From Henricia sp. BOLD:AAB3569 (taxonomy: Eukaryota; Echinodermata; Asteroidea; Spinulosida; Echinasteridae), in the NCBI GenBank assembly GCA_037783545.1, contig JBBELK010000032.1:930001-994000 (forward strand): 64,000 bases of DNA, written 5' to 3'. Every line of letters starts with the position of its first letter. Positions within the stretch are counted from its first letter, which is position 1. Below, piece after piece: positions 22,971 through 35,100 of the stretch. The notes below the pieces were generated by a model. The model ran no database searches. It worked only from the letters and a program-made list of their open reading frames with translations, and was not told the origin of the DNA. The position numbers and the translations under genes are program-made.

Positions 22971-23852
22971 GTCAGACAAGTCGATCGTTGAGACAACTCG
23001 ACCGTTGAGACATCTCGACCGTTGAGACATCTCGACCGTTGAGACAACTCGACTCGAGAAAAATCGACCGCTGAGACAACTCAGCGGACACACTTCAATT
23101 TTGAAATTAAAATAACATTTTATTTTCAAACAATAAAAACATGTCGACCAGAACGGCCGTGTCACTGAATGGGTAAGCACCATCACCTCTCCCCTTAGCC
23201 CTGTGTTCTGCTATACACCAAATCGGAGGTAGGTTGTAGCATGTACTACACGGTCACAACAAATTCTACCTCCGGGTTACCTCCGACTTCCGGGTTTCAA
23301 CGATACCCGTGTAGAACGTACCGCGCGATAGAGTCGATGTGCTCTCTCATGTAACAGCCGCTGTGCAGCTGGTACGTGACGACGCCGTCGCGAGACGGCG
23401 CTATTATGTTGACCTCTCCGCCCTCGCGCATGCGCATATTTGATTTTTGGTCAAAGAGTGTGAATTTGATGGCAAGAAAGGTCTCAAACTGTCCCCACGA
23501 TTTCACCGAAACTAGACATCGGATCGATGCGTACTCTTCGGAATATTTATAAACTGGGGTGAGTGCACCTATTGAGCAAATATCAGAGCCGTGGGCCAAA
23601 TTTCATTTGCGTGAGTTTGCCACAGATTTGGTGTATAGCAGAACACAGGGCTAAGGTTCCGAAAACTGAAGCACTGCTCGCGGGGCTACTCTCCCCTTTG
23701 ACATGTTTGACTTGTCTCAACGGTCGACTTGTCTCAACGGTCGACTTGTCTTTCTATTTATCGCACATACGGTCGAGTTGTCTCAACGGTCGAGTTGTCT
23801 CAACGGTCGACTTGTCTCGAGTCGAGTTGTCTCAACGGTCGACTTGTCTGAC
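22971..23852. mobile_element. DNA element whose terminal repeats are tandem TCGACCGTTGAGACA units
   Basis: The left end GTCAGACAAGTCGATCGTTG is followed by four to five CTCGACCGTTGAGACA units. The right end is the inverse (TCTCAACGGTCGAGTTG units, ending CGGTCGACTTGTCTGAC). An inner inverted pair (CCCTGTGTTCTGCTATACAC / GTGTATAGCAGAACACAGGG) lies near 23200 and 23640. The interior 23510-23640 resembles 46440-46560 (TCGGATCGATGCG, GTGCACCTATT.AGCAAATATC). No transposase. Confidence 0.75.
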
Positions 23853-23864
23853 CCCCGAGCGCGA

Positions 23865-24420
23865 GCTGAGAAGCATTAAGAACATGAGTCATGAACACGC
23901 GCACGCCATCACAAAAACAGGACAAAACAAATCATGTGTCATTTTCTCACCGTGACACACTAATTCCCCCTAAAACTCACCCAAACCTTGTCAGGCATAA
24001 CCCCTACGCAGGTCCTTGAGGGAAATAACCAGCCACGATGATTATTTTGCCAACAATTCTAGCAAAACAAACCGGTATGCTCACTCTATGCTCACAGCCT
24101 AACCGTTGTCATGTTGTGAAGTCTATCTGCCTAGTCTGTGTACAAAGGAATACCAATGCGCATTGGTTACCAGACTTGACCTTATCGCTATTATCGGTCG
24201 TGTGAGGGCAGCATTCAACGAAATGTTTTTAAAAAACGGCTTTTTGTCTCATGAGACAAAAACTATTTCTTTTGCTCATTTCTCAAAGACTATAACACTT
24301 CAGACCAAATCATTTCAGGGGAAGTTTTCTACGGTCATCATGTTTATATTGTGTAAGTTAGGCGTAAATCTGTGAACATTTCTGATTTTCGAATTACCAA
24401 TGATGTATACTGCCTTTAAA
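23865..24420. mobile_element. Piece of fold-back family L followed by half of MITE family A
   Basis: 23865-24190 matches one arm of 48392-48985 (AAAACAGGACAAAACAAAT, TTTTCTCACCGTGACACACT, TACGCAGGTCCTTGAGGGAA). 24217-24420 is the right half of family A (GTCTCATGAGAC, TTCAGGGGAAGTTTTCTACG, end ATGTATACTGCCTTTAA). Confidence 0.65.
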
Positions 24421-24603
24421 GTTCCAAAAACGGGACTAAAAAGTTTGCAATATTTCTGCCCAACGCTGGAAGCATTACGCAGAAAGATATTTCTACCCAA
24501 GGATGGGGAAAAAAGAGCCATAAAATATACATGCATGATTGCTTCCCACAACTGTATTTTTTTTTGCAACTAATATGCTTTGGAAATGAAACTTGCTGGT
24601 TGG

Positions 24604-25100
24604 TTAAAGGCCCAGTGTATCATTTGCAATGACCCCAAAAAGTAATCGACGAGTTTACAGGGAAACAATTCTGAAAGTAAAGATTGAATTGGTAGCAACT
24701 ATCCAATGAAATGTTTCTGCCCAAAATGATAACATTTTGCCAGAAAATAATCTGTAAAGATGAAATTATTTAGATCGTTTGCAAATGATTTACTTATTTT
24801 TAGTTTGCATCTACGCGGTCCAAAATGTGCGTTACGACGCGATGCATTTTTATGGATAGGTCACACACGCAGTATATGATGTGCGCCACAGAGTGCATCA
24901 CCTGCCACAGAGTACGCTATCAACTGAGAACAAATATTTGAAACACCCCGCCAAGACCGGGAAAACGCACATGGATTTTCATGTTTTTTTAAAACGTGGT
25001 ACATTTGACAGAGCTGAAATTTCTTCGGATGAGTGTGTTGATATCTTTCTTTTGATTTATAATGGTTTTATTCGCATAATCGCACAAAAACAGATCATCT
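24604..25100. mobile_element. MITE family K, copy 1
   Basis: Begins TTAAAGGCCCAGTGTATCAT and continues with AATCGACGAGTTTACAGG, GCATCTACGCGGTCCAAAAT, AAACACCCCGCCAAGACCGG and GAAATTTCTTCGGATGAG. The inverse copy at about 56025-56600 is collinear for nearly its whole length. The 137-codon plus-strand ORF over it is not supported as a gene because it runs out of the repeat. Confidence 0.7.
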
Positions 25101-25120
25101 ATAAAGAGGGCCTCCCACTG

Positions 25121-25239
25121 TGCGATTTTTACCACAAAATTTCAACGATTAGGTACGACTTGTTGATATTACCAGAGACTGTCTATAGACTCTATACACA
25201 ATCGTACCTAATCGTTGGAAATTCGTGGCAAAAATCGCA
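25121..25239. repeat. Hairpin of about 120 bp
   Basis: The arms TGCGATTTTTACCAC and CAACGATTAGGTACGA are mirrored by TCGTACCTAATCGTTG and GTGGCAAAAATCGCA. The loop includes CAGAGACTGTCTATAGACTC. It directly follows family K, so it may be an independent small insertion. Confidence 0.75.
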
Positions 25240-27472
25240 CGCCCGCCAACAGGATAAGTCAAAACAAGTAAACAAAAGCTGTCTACAACTATAATTATCC
25301 ATCAAACATTACTACTAATGATAAATTAACAAGTAACTCAAATCTCCATATTTTATGTGCTTTATTTCCACTAAGCAAAGTTTGTGACCAAATTGCTCAA
25401 ATTTAGCAGTTAATGTAATGGGTTTTTTCTTTTGTACAAATAAAAGAAAAGTAGACATCAACCAAATAAAAAAGCATGAAACATAACTTGAGGCAGCAAA
25501 GAATTTCACAAAAATAAGAGTTTTTGAAGATATTTTTTTCCCTCCAAATATTTAACAAGTAACCGCTGCTCATAATATACTGACGCACTTTAGAAATGCA
25601 AAACAGAAAATTTGGTGTAATTATTATGTAATGTAATTAATAAGAATGATAAGGCCCAAACAACATTTGTGAGTGGCAAAGACATAATTTTGTCAATAAG
25701 GCTGGGTTTGAATCTCATCCATGTTCCCAATATGAAAACAATTGACAAAACGCAGAAAATTCTGTGCAGCTGACACAGGCATGCACAATCATGTTGAATG
25801 CAATACACGTGTAACCCGAGTACCTGGATGCAATAAAAGCCAGACACAATCACGAGATGCAATGCACTCCCATCATGCCACGGTTAACGGAAGAGAGAAC
25901 AAGCTTTGGGTATGGTGCTGGCAGGAACATCACACAGCGAGGTTGCGAGAACATTTAATGTCCATGTGATATTAGAGAGGTTTCGCAAGGTGACGAATAT
26001 GGTTATGATAACGGTAACTTCGATGCGCACACTGAACTGGGTTTCGCACTGTGTGAATGTACGTGTACATATCTGCTAAATCTGTTCTGCGCTTGGCTTT
26101 GTTTTCAACAGATTTTCCTCGCTTTCACGTGGGCATCACACATTAAATTTGATCTATATTCACGGATTATATAACACAGATAAAGCGAAAGATCTGCATA
26201 ACTGGTATCTGTTTTTATGCTACGCGTATGAAGGCCGATAACCATAGTCAACGCGTATGAAAACATGTGTACTTCGGTTTGTGTCACACGAAGCGCATAA
26301 ATTCATGACGTATCCGTATCCGTGAGAAACCTCAAATATTGCATTCAAAACCCGTTTTGCGTTTCTAAAGTGTCGGTATAGAAGCTGACATTACACGTAT
26401 GCGAATATTTAGGAATTTCAGTACTGTATAAAGGATACACCCCTTTCACCCGAGGCCATGTTGGGGACAGGTTTACTTTTTTGACAACTACCGCAACATA
26501 CCCAACATGGGTTAAGTATTTTTGTTGAATTTATCATGACTCTGTATTGAACGGTTACTAGCAATAAATGTAGCTAGAGCATCTGATAACACATTTCTGC
26601 TGCTTTTATTTAAATACATGCATTCTCCTAAAGCTTATAGTGACTGTAAGAAACTCAATGACGACATAGGAAAGGCATGTATGTAAACAAACTGTGACGT
26701 CATTATGTTTCAGGTCCATGTTTTAGCCTGTTGCAGGCTGTATTCTTCACATTCAAATGAGGTGCAGTTTGGACCTTTATCACGGTGCGGCCATGTTCTC
26801 TTTCCCCTATTCAAATTAACTTAACCAAAAAGAGGCTGGCAGAAAAAATAGTTCGGTCTTGTGTTGAAAATGTTCATTGTTGGCTATGCATGTTGTCTCA
26901 AATCAACAACAGTGGATTACTCAGACGCATCCTATGGGAAACAAGACAAAGATGGCCATACCATAACTAGGTCAACAGACCGTATTCCTGAAGACGCTCA
27001 AACTAGATGACTTGGGGAAAATGCCCAGTCTGACGGTGGAAAATGGGGGGGTGGGAATTGTATACTGTATACGTCCGTGGGAAAAAGTCGTGTACTAGGA
27101 GCGCGGGCACAGATTTCCATTAAAAGAAAACGTTTGGAATGCATGCGCGTATAGTATTTGAACATAACGCACGATGGGCCACTTGACAGCGCCCTCAGGA
27201 ATACTGTCTATTGATTCTGTACTTAGTGCATATACATCAGGAATTCATGCAGCAATACAATGCTACTAGTCACTTCATACCATGAAACTGGTGATGAATA
27301 CTAGTCGTGATTTTACGTACCAGTGCTCGACAATCAGAAATCCCCAAAATAGTTGTCCGTGGACAACAAGAAAATCTAGCAAAGCTACTGCACTAATTTA
27401 ATCTGGGCTACCAAGTTGACGACATGGGCATCCATGCCGCCTTTTTGGGAGAATTGTCGAGCACTGTGTAAC
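25240..27472. other. Intergenic stretch without recognisable features
   Basis: Between the 25121 hairpin and the 27473 element I see AT-rich unique-looking sequence. The longest open frames are about 60-90 codons, without splice context or family motifs. No RNA gene or repeat was recognised apart from scattered microsatellite-like words. Confidence 0.5.
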
Positions 27473-27789
27473 TTAAAGGCAGAACACATGATTAGTAAAC
27501 TGTTACAAATGGTTTTATCTCCCTGTGTGATTGAACATATGAATGATTAAAACCAACCTAAGCAAAAATCGGCTCCGAACTTTGAGAAAACAGTAAAAAA
27601 AGGCTTTACGGTCACTTTGACCCAAAACCATTTCGGCCTGTGTTTTGGGGCGAAGTGGTGCATTTTCGTCTCATGAGACGAAAATTGTTTATTTCTTAAA
27701 ACCATTTCAGGGGATGTTTACTACCATCATCATGTTTATATTGTGTGAACATTTCTGATTTTCGATATTACCAATGATGTGTTCTTAAG
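27473..27789. mobile_element. MITE family A, shortened copy
   Basis: The left end TTAAAGGCAGAACACATGAT, GTCTCATGAGACGAAAAT and right TTACCAATGATGTGTTCTTAA define a 317-bp copy lacking most of the central CGCCC-rich part. The stretch 27790-28520 holds no further assigned element. Confidence 0.7.
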
Positions 27790-28520
27790 TCTAGGACCCA
27801 TAAGCACAATCAAATGGGAATTATGTGACCCGTTGTACAGAAATGAACACAATATATGAATTCCTGGCAGTTCTCGGATACTGACTGAAATTGGAGTTAC
27901 GGTTGCAGAAAAAAACTGCCCCAGACTGCACGACATTCGACTCACTATATATACAAGATCTTCACAGAAGAATTTTGGATTAAAATCAAAAAAATTTAAT
28001 GTCAAATTAATGGTGCAATCAAATCCCTTGCCTCGGATACTAATATTATTACAAAAAAGTATTCATAATTACAAATACTTAAATGGTACGATTATATTTT
28101 ACAGTCGATTTCACGAAACATTGTATGGCGTAGCTGCGCAAGATCGATTTCACAAATTTTGCACTGCCATCATGCGTCGCATATTTCCTTGATGATAAAA
28201 CTGAAAGGCAGTTTTCTACTAACGGAAGGCCGGGGTTCAGTTCGTTGACGATGCGATAAATAAGCACGTGTAGCTAGCTGTATTATCCCCATTTTTCACT
28301 GTCCTACGACACATTTTTCCAAGTTACGCCACAAGTCAGCGAGTTTATCCAAATGTGGCGCCACTTTCGTGAAACGCATCACAACTTATTGCACAATAAT
28401 TTATGGCGTAAGTGGACTTGCGTAAAGTTTCGTGAAATCGGCTGCTGGCCCTGTATGTACAATTGGCATTTTGCCAAGAAATTTCAAAAATTGAAATATA
28501 TGAGCATAACCCTTAATACA

Positions 28521-29077
28521 GTTAAAGGAGCATGTCCAGATCAAATTTATGGGCACCGACATTTTTATACCATAGCATACGTCATATTTTTCTCATGACC
28601 ATTCTGAAATTTTGCACCCTTAATTTGTATAATCCAGGGATATTAGGGAGGTTTCGGTCGCATACGGTTAGGCAAAACGACGACTATTAGTGAATTTTAC
28701 GTCATCGATTTGTGCGTACTTGTGGCATTTACACAAATATCCCAAGTGTTGTTTTGTTGTTTACACTGATAGCAACGCCTCTACACCTCAGTGAAAAACG
28801 GACATCGAAAGGTAACGATTTTGAGGTTTGGCTAATCGTAGTCGTAATCACTAACCGTGCACACCGAAACCTCACTATTGTCAAAAACCCACTGACGTTT
28901 AGCAAACTGATTTATCCGGTTCCATAAAGCAGTGCAATGATATTACACCTTTTTTGCTTCCACATCCAAATTGGCAATTGCAATCTTCATGTTTTCTTTC
29001 CATTTTGGGAAGGTATTTTTAATTGTTAGTCTAGAACAAAATCCATTTTATTTAAAAATCTAGTGACGCTCCTTTAA
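28521..29077. mobile_element. MITE family Q, copy 2
   Basis: Left TTAAAGGAGCATGTCCAGAT and right CTAGTGACGCTCCTTTAA are inverted. Internal words TTTTATACCATA.CATA and ATTTTTCTCATGACCATTCT are also present near 45165-45350. It lies just downstream of SUGP1 and contains the candidate poly(A) signal at 29047. Confidence 0.7.
29047..29052 (-). terminator. Candidate poly(A) signal of SUGP1
   Basis: AATAAA on the minus strand, about 100 bases past the SUGP1 stop at 29151. It sits inside the family Q element, so the host 3' end may use transposon sequence. Confidence 0.45.
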
Positions 29078-29150
29078 TACAATATTACTTTGACGGAGAC
29101 TTCTCTAGTTGGCACATGCACATTGTTCATGTAGCCAGATACCTTTTTCT

Positions 29151-32100
29151 TCAGTAGTAAGGTCTTCGTGGATTGTTCTGCAACACAAAAGACATTTCTT
29201 AAAGTTAGCAATTCTAAACTTCTGACACACCGGGCAGATGCTGAGCTATGAGGCTCAGTGGTAGACCACCGGGCAGATGCTCTACCAGCTGAGCTATGAG
29301 GCACAGTGGTATACTCCCTCAGGTCTCCCCCCAAGACCTGACACACCAGGCAGATGTTATAAAGCCTAGCGTACATCAACCTTGCAACTAGTGGCAACTG
29401 GTGTTTCCGGCAACTGGGAGCAACTGATCAGTTGCTTAAAAAGATTTACGCACACTTGCAACTACTGGCAAAATCCCAGTTGCCGCGAGTTGCTCATGTT
29501 CTACTTTATGGCAACTAGTTGTACCCAGTTGCGTAGATGTACGCGTACTTGAAACTAGTTGCATGAGTGCACGCACATCGACAGCAAGCAACAGTTGCAA
29601 CGTCAATTTGCCGCTAGTTGCGCAACTAATCAGTTGCTGTCGATGTGCACACATCGACAGCAACTGATCAGTTGAGTTGCTTTCAGTTGCAATGTCGATG
29701 TACGCAAGGCTTTAAGGCTCAGGTTTTCCCCACGAACCCAACTTTATCATCATGGAAATGAAGAAAAAAAATTAGTGTAAGATTAAATTGTCAGATATTC
29801 TTTTAACCTTGTAGAGAGGCACATAAAGGTTAATGCAAGACATTAGTACTTTTCTACGTCGTTGGTAGAAAACACTGCACAATCCCTAAACTAACATTCA
29901 CACTTACCAGTGGGTTGGGTCTGAACCTATAGGCTAGCATCATGCGCTTGCGGTAGGCCGAAAACTCATCCTCTGCGTCATCTTTGGTCAGATTGCTGGC
30001 TTTATCAATTCCCAAACCAGTCGTGGCTGTGGATGCACTACCCCTGTACAACAAACAAGACCAATGCCATTTCTAAACTCCTCAAAAAAAATTCGGAAAG
30101 TCAAGTTTGACTGACGACTTCTCTCTTGTTACTGAATCATTTCCCTTCAATTTGGTATCATTGGAAAGCCCTGTTATTCCTCTTTACAGTGATGTGTCAT
30201 TTGTTATGATTAATCAATTGGGGGATGTGCAGTATAGCGGAATACAGGGGTGGGTGGAAAGTGAAATGTCACAAAATTCACTGCTATCGTCATGCAGTGC
30301 ATTCCCCTTTTGATTGGAGGATGGGAATGTGTCAATGCACTTTTTGACAATAGCAATGCATTTTGTGACATTTCACTTCAGCTGTGCTGCACATCCCCCA
30401 ATTGCTTAATCATAACAAATGACACATCATCGTAAAGAGGAATAACAGGGCTTTACAATGATATAAAATTCAAGGAAAATGAGAAATCGTCAGTCAAACT
30501 TGACTTTTCAAACTTTTTTTGAGGGGTTTATTCACTGACCAAAAAATCAAGGAGTCTGGGAGATGTAATATTTTATCGGTCCGGTCAGTAACATGTATGA
30601 CCACTTCTTGTGGCAAGGCTGACTGCATCAGCCGTTTTAGGAGTCACTGAGGTACGATGTGCCTCCCTGAGCTCCTGCACTTCTAGGGCTGTTTGGGGAG
30701 ACCCACAGATCCAAAGGTAAGCTCATCCCACGTAGGTTCAATCGGACTGTAAACTCAACAAAATTGGTTTTCTGAGAGCCCTTAACTGCTTGGTTCTCCA
30801 AGAAAGAAAAAACACATGCTCGAAGCTACACTCATTCACTTCACAAAACCCGTGTTATGTCGTCAGAAAGAATTTGTACACACGCTACATGTAGTCTAAC
30901 TGCACATGCGCAGTAGCGTGCTCCCTACTGCTGTTAGCTGACCAATTAGCGTGCAGCATTCTGAACACGTCGTTCCCGCCTTTAGCCTTATATTATAGCG
31001 TCACCCATTCATGTCAGTCATTCCTGCATTTTGCTCTGATGAGTGCAAGCCGAAAAGCTTTAGCATGTCTTTAGACGGGGACTACCTTCGAAAGTAAAGT
31101 TAACGACAGTCCCACTAACAACGACGCGTGTCCACACGGTGCTTTAACAACGACGCGCAAGCATGCACATGGCCCATATACCAATGGTGCACGCTCGTAA
31201 GTAGCGCGCTACTCATAAAATTTCTCGTTGGTAAATCGTCGTTGTTAACTTGTAAGTAAGTGCGTCCACACGGTCACTACTTACGAGCTTACTCACGAGT
31301 GCCCACTACCAACGAGTTAACTTTAAGTTTACAACGATCGTCTGAACGCACCTTATGTTGTTACTTAATTCTATTTTCCGATTTAGCAGCACCAAACACT
31401 TATTCAAGTATCAGAAACGCACAGTATCCGCAAAAGCTTCATTTTATATAATAATAATGAATACCTATAAAACAAAGCTACCCCTTTGACTTACTTGTTG
31501 ACCGGTGTAGTGATGCCCTGTTCCGCCGCTCCAAGACCCTTGCCTTCTTCCCAACCAAGTTTCTTCAGCATCTGGTAACCTGGTATGGTTATGAACATGT
31601 TATGATAGGATTCAAGTTTTAAAGGGAAAAAGGGTAGGCCTGACGGGTCTTTAACTGTGAAGACCACTAGGGCCGAGTCAATTTAAATAATGTTCGATCG
31701 AATATCGAATATTCGTTTAGTTGGATTTAGGCCAAACAAAATAAATGGTGTGTTTACGGTAACACGACCTACCTGGGATTTTTAAGGCCAACTTGCCGAC
31801 CTCAAACTTTTTATTACCAATTTTCAAGTTGATAATTTTAAATGAGCACTATTTGCAATAATTTCCAACGAACATAACATTTTCTACACTTGTACATGAA
31901 CATGGTTAATAGTGTTAATAGTGAGTTTCAAACATTGCAAAACAACACGCAAATACTACTATACTATAATAGGTCTCCTCAGTCGTCTGAGTGGCCTGAT
32001 CCTAGTGCTCTTTGATTAACAATCTTCCGCCATTCTTTTTTATCTATGGCAAGCTGCTTCCCGTGCACATGAGTAATGCCTACATGTCCAGTTGCAGCCG

Positions 32101-35100
32101 ATAGATCCTTCATTGTAACATCCATCAAGGATGTTCTGGGGCGCCCACGCGACCGCTTGCCATGACGTGGCATCCAGTCCAGCAGGTAATGAGGTAGTCG
32201 CTTGTCCGACATTCTGACGACATGCCCGTACCACCGCAGCCTGGCTGAGGCAATGATGTCCTCCGCTTTTACGGAGTTTGCTTGCCTCAGCACATCGTTA
32301 TACGAGATGTGATGATACCACTTGATCTTCAAAATGCGGCGTAGACTTGACTGATGGAATGTCTCTATACGTTGCAGCTGCTCCTGTGTGGTATTCCACG
32401 TTTCACAACTGTACGTCAACACTGTCACCACTGCCGCATTGTAGATCCGGACCTTAGTCTTAACATTGATGTTCCGATGTCTCCATATGTTCCAAAGACA
32501 GTTGAATGCCGTTGTTGCCTTCTGGACTCGCACTGTCAGCTCTTTATCTATCCGACCATCACTGCTGATTATACAGCCGAGATAAGTGAACTCAGTCACC
32601 TGATCCACAGGAAGACCATCTAATGTTATCTCAAGCATGTCCTCCTTTCTCAGAGGCCTCTGATTAGCAGACTTGCTGACAGTCATCACCTTTGTCTTCT
32701 GAGCATTAATGCAGAGACCCGCATAGTTACAACACTCACTAATCAAGTTAGTTGTTTCCTGCAGACCAGCTTTTGTGTTGTCCATAGCAGCAATATCATC
32801 TGCATAGTCCAAGTCCATAACTGCCACTTCAGGCTGCCTAGAGCTCATCCTCTTCTGGAGAATGGCACCACGAGTAAGTGCTTTCCTGTTCTGAGCAATC
32901 TCCAGTGCCCAATTGATGCACACATTGAAAATGGGAGGGCCCTGAATGTCCCCTTGACCGGTACCCGATGTCACTGGAAACCAAGAAGACAATTCACCAT
33001 TGAACTTGACCGCACTCACAGTCTCCTCGAAAAAGGCTCTCATAATACGTATATACTTCTGCGGCAGTCCATAATGTTTAAAGCAGCGCCAAACAAAATC
33101 GCGATGAACAGAATCAAAAGCAGATCTAAAATCAATAAAATTAACATAAAGCGGCAGATTAAACTCCAGACAATTAAAAATAATATTATGTAATGAAAAC
33201 AACTGATCAATACACGAGCGGTTACGTCTAAAACCACACTGGTTATCTCTCAAAAGTTTCTCCAAACCCACACTGATCCTTCTGAGAAATATGATCTGAA
33301 AAAGCTTTGATGTGGTTGAGCGAAGTGTTATGCCTCTATTATTGGCACATATCGTTACATCCCCCTTCTTTGGCACAATAACGACAATTCCTTTGGACCA
33401 ATCTTTGGGGATCTTCTCCTCCTCCCAAACCTTGCCAAACAATAGTTTGATCTGATCCTTGAGAACATCGCCTCCATACTTCAGCTGTTCATTGGTGATG
33501 CCATCCAGTCCGGGTGTCTTGTAGTTCTTCAGCTTTCGAAGGGACATTTCTATTTCCGACATCGATGGAGGGTTGTCAGTGTCACATAGACATGGGAAGC
33601 ATTCTTCAGTATCCTCATCCAGCTCCTGCTCCCCAATGTCGATTTGGGCTGTTGCTGATGGGTTGAGTAGTTCAGAAAAGTGCTCTGCCCAACGATCTAG
33701 CTGAGCACTAAGATCTGAAATGATGACACCATCTTTATCCCGGACAACTGTGGGCTTGGAACGAGGCCTCTTTGACAGGGCCTTAATCATCTGCCAGACG
33801 TCACGTTGTTGTCCACGTCTACTTGACTCTTCAAGTTCCTGTGCCAGCCTACTCGCCCACATGTTGTCATCACTCCGACAACTCCTCTTCACCAACTTAT
33901 TTACACGCGAGTACTCGGCGCGGTTGGCATCGGAAGGATCTCTCCTCTTCAGCTTGCTCCGCTGCTGCAGGAGCTGTTGTGTCTCATCTGACAAGTGCTG
34001 TATTCGACGCCTTTTTGGCTTATCTCCAAGAATTTCATACGAAGTACATACTACTTTTGTCTTGAAGTTGTCCCACATGTTCTCCAAGTCGGTTTCATCA
34101 GTATCCATAAAGCACTGTCTGAGAGCATTGTTGTATTCATCTATCTTTGACTTGTCTCTGAGATGCTCTATAGCCGGCTGTCTGACCTGTTGTCCTCGCC
34201 TTTGATATTCAACCTTGAGCTTTATTCTGATGAAGCCCCGAACCAGGTAGTGGTCTGATCCCACATCAGCTCCTCTGAGGGATCTTACATCGAGGAGTGA
34301 GTGGCTCCAACGCCTGCTGACTAGGATATGGTCGATCTGAGTGACCGTTCTACCATCAGGGGATAGCCAAGTCCCCTTATGAATATCCTTATGTTCAAAG
34401 AGGGTACCACCGATGGTCAAACTGTTCAGAGAACAGAAGTTAATTAACCTGCTACCGTTGTCATTCGTCAGATCATGCATGGAGTGTCTATACATAACTC
34501 CAGGATGGAGCTGGTAATCCTTGCCAACTCGGGCATTGAGGTCCCCTAGGATGATCTTAATGTCCTGACGAGGGAGATTGTCTTGAACATTAATTAGGTG
34601 CTGGTAGAACTCCTCTTTGATTCTTAGCTCTGTCTCTTCAGTTGGAGCATACACGACTGTGACACTGACGTTGATCTGCCTACTGCGTAATCTGGCTGTC
34701 ATGATGCGCTCTGAGACATATGTATAGGATATCAGAGTGTCTTTAACCTTCTTTGACAGTAACAGACCAACTCCCAGCCGTCTTACTCCATCTGTACGCC
34801 CTGAGAAACACAAAAGTGCACCATTGTCAAGCACCTCGGTTCCCATACCCGGCATGTGCGTTTCAGTAATGCCTAGGACCTCAAGACCATAGGTGTCCAC
34901 CGCATTTGCCAATTGGTGTTTCTTGCTGCTATCACTAACCAGCGACCTCACATTCCATGTACCGACACATAATGGTTTCTGAACATAATTGGGCAGGACT
35001 GTTGGTACTACATCTGAACGGATTGTCCTACTAAGGCGTGGTTTTCCCCGAGTGACCATCTGGTAGATGGATCCTGCTGACTTTAAGTGTCACACTGGGC

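Noticed and set aside
22976..23060. Regular repeats resembling a CRISPR array
   Set aside because: Units of 16 bp are directly tandem without unique spacers, mirror-imaged at the other end of the element, and the genome is animal.
24881..25294. 137-codon ORF
   Set aside because: It spans family K and the hairpin at 25121; the same frame is broken in the copy at 56025-56600.
33720..34205. 161-codon plus-strand ORF
   Set aside because: It is antisense to the intact endonuclease/RT ORF at 31979-35059, whose motifs are unmistakable.
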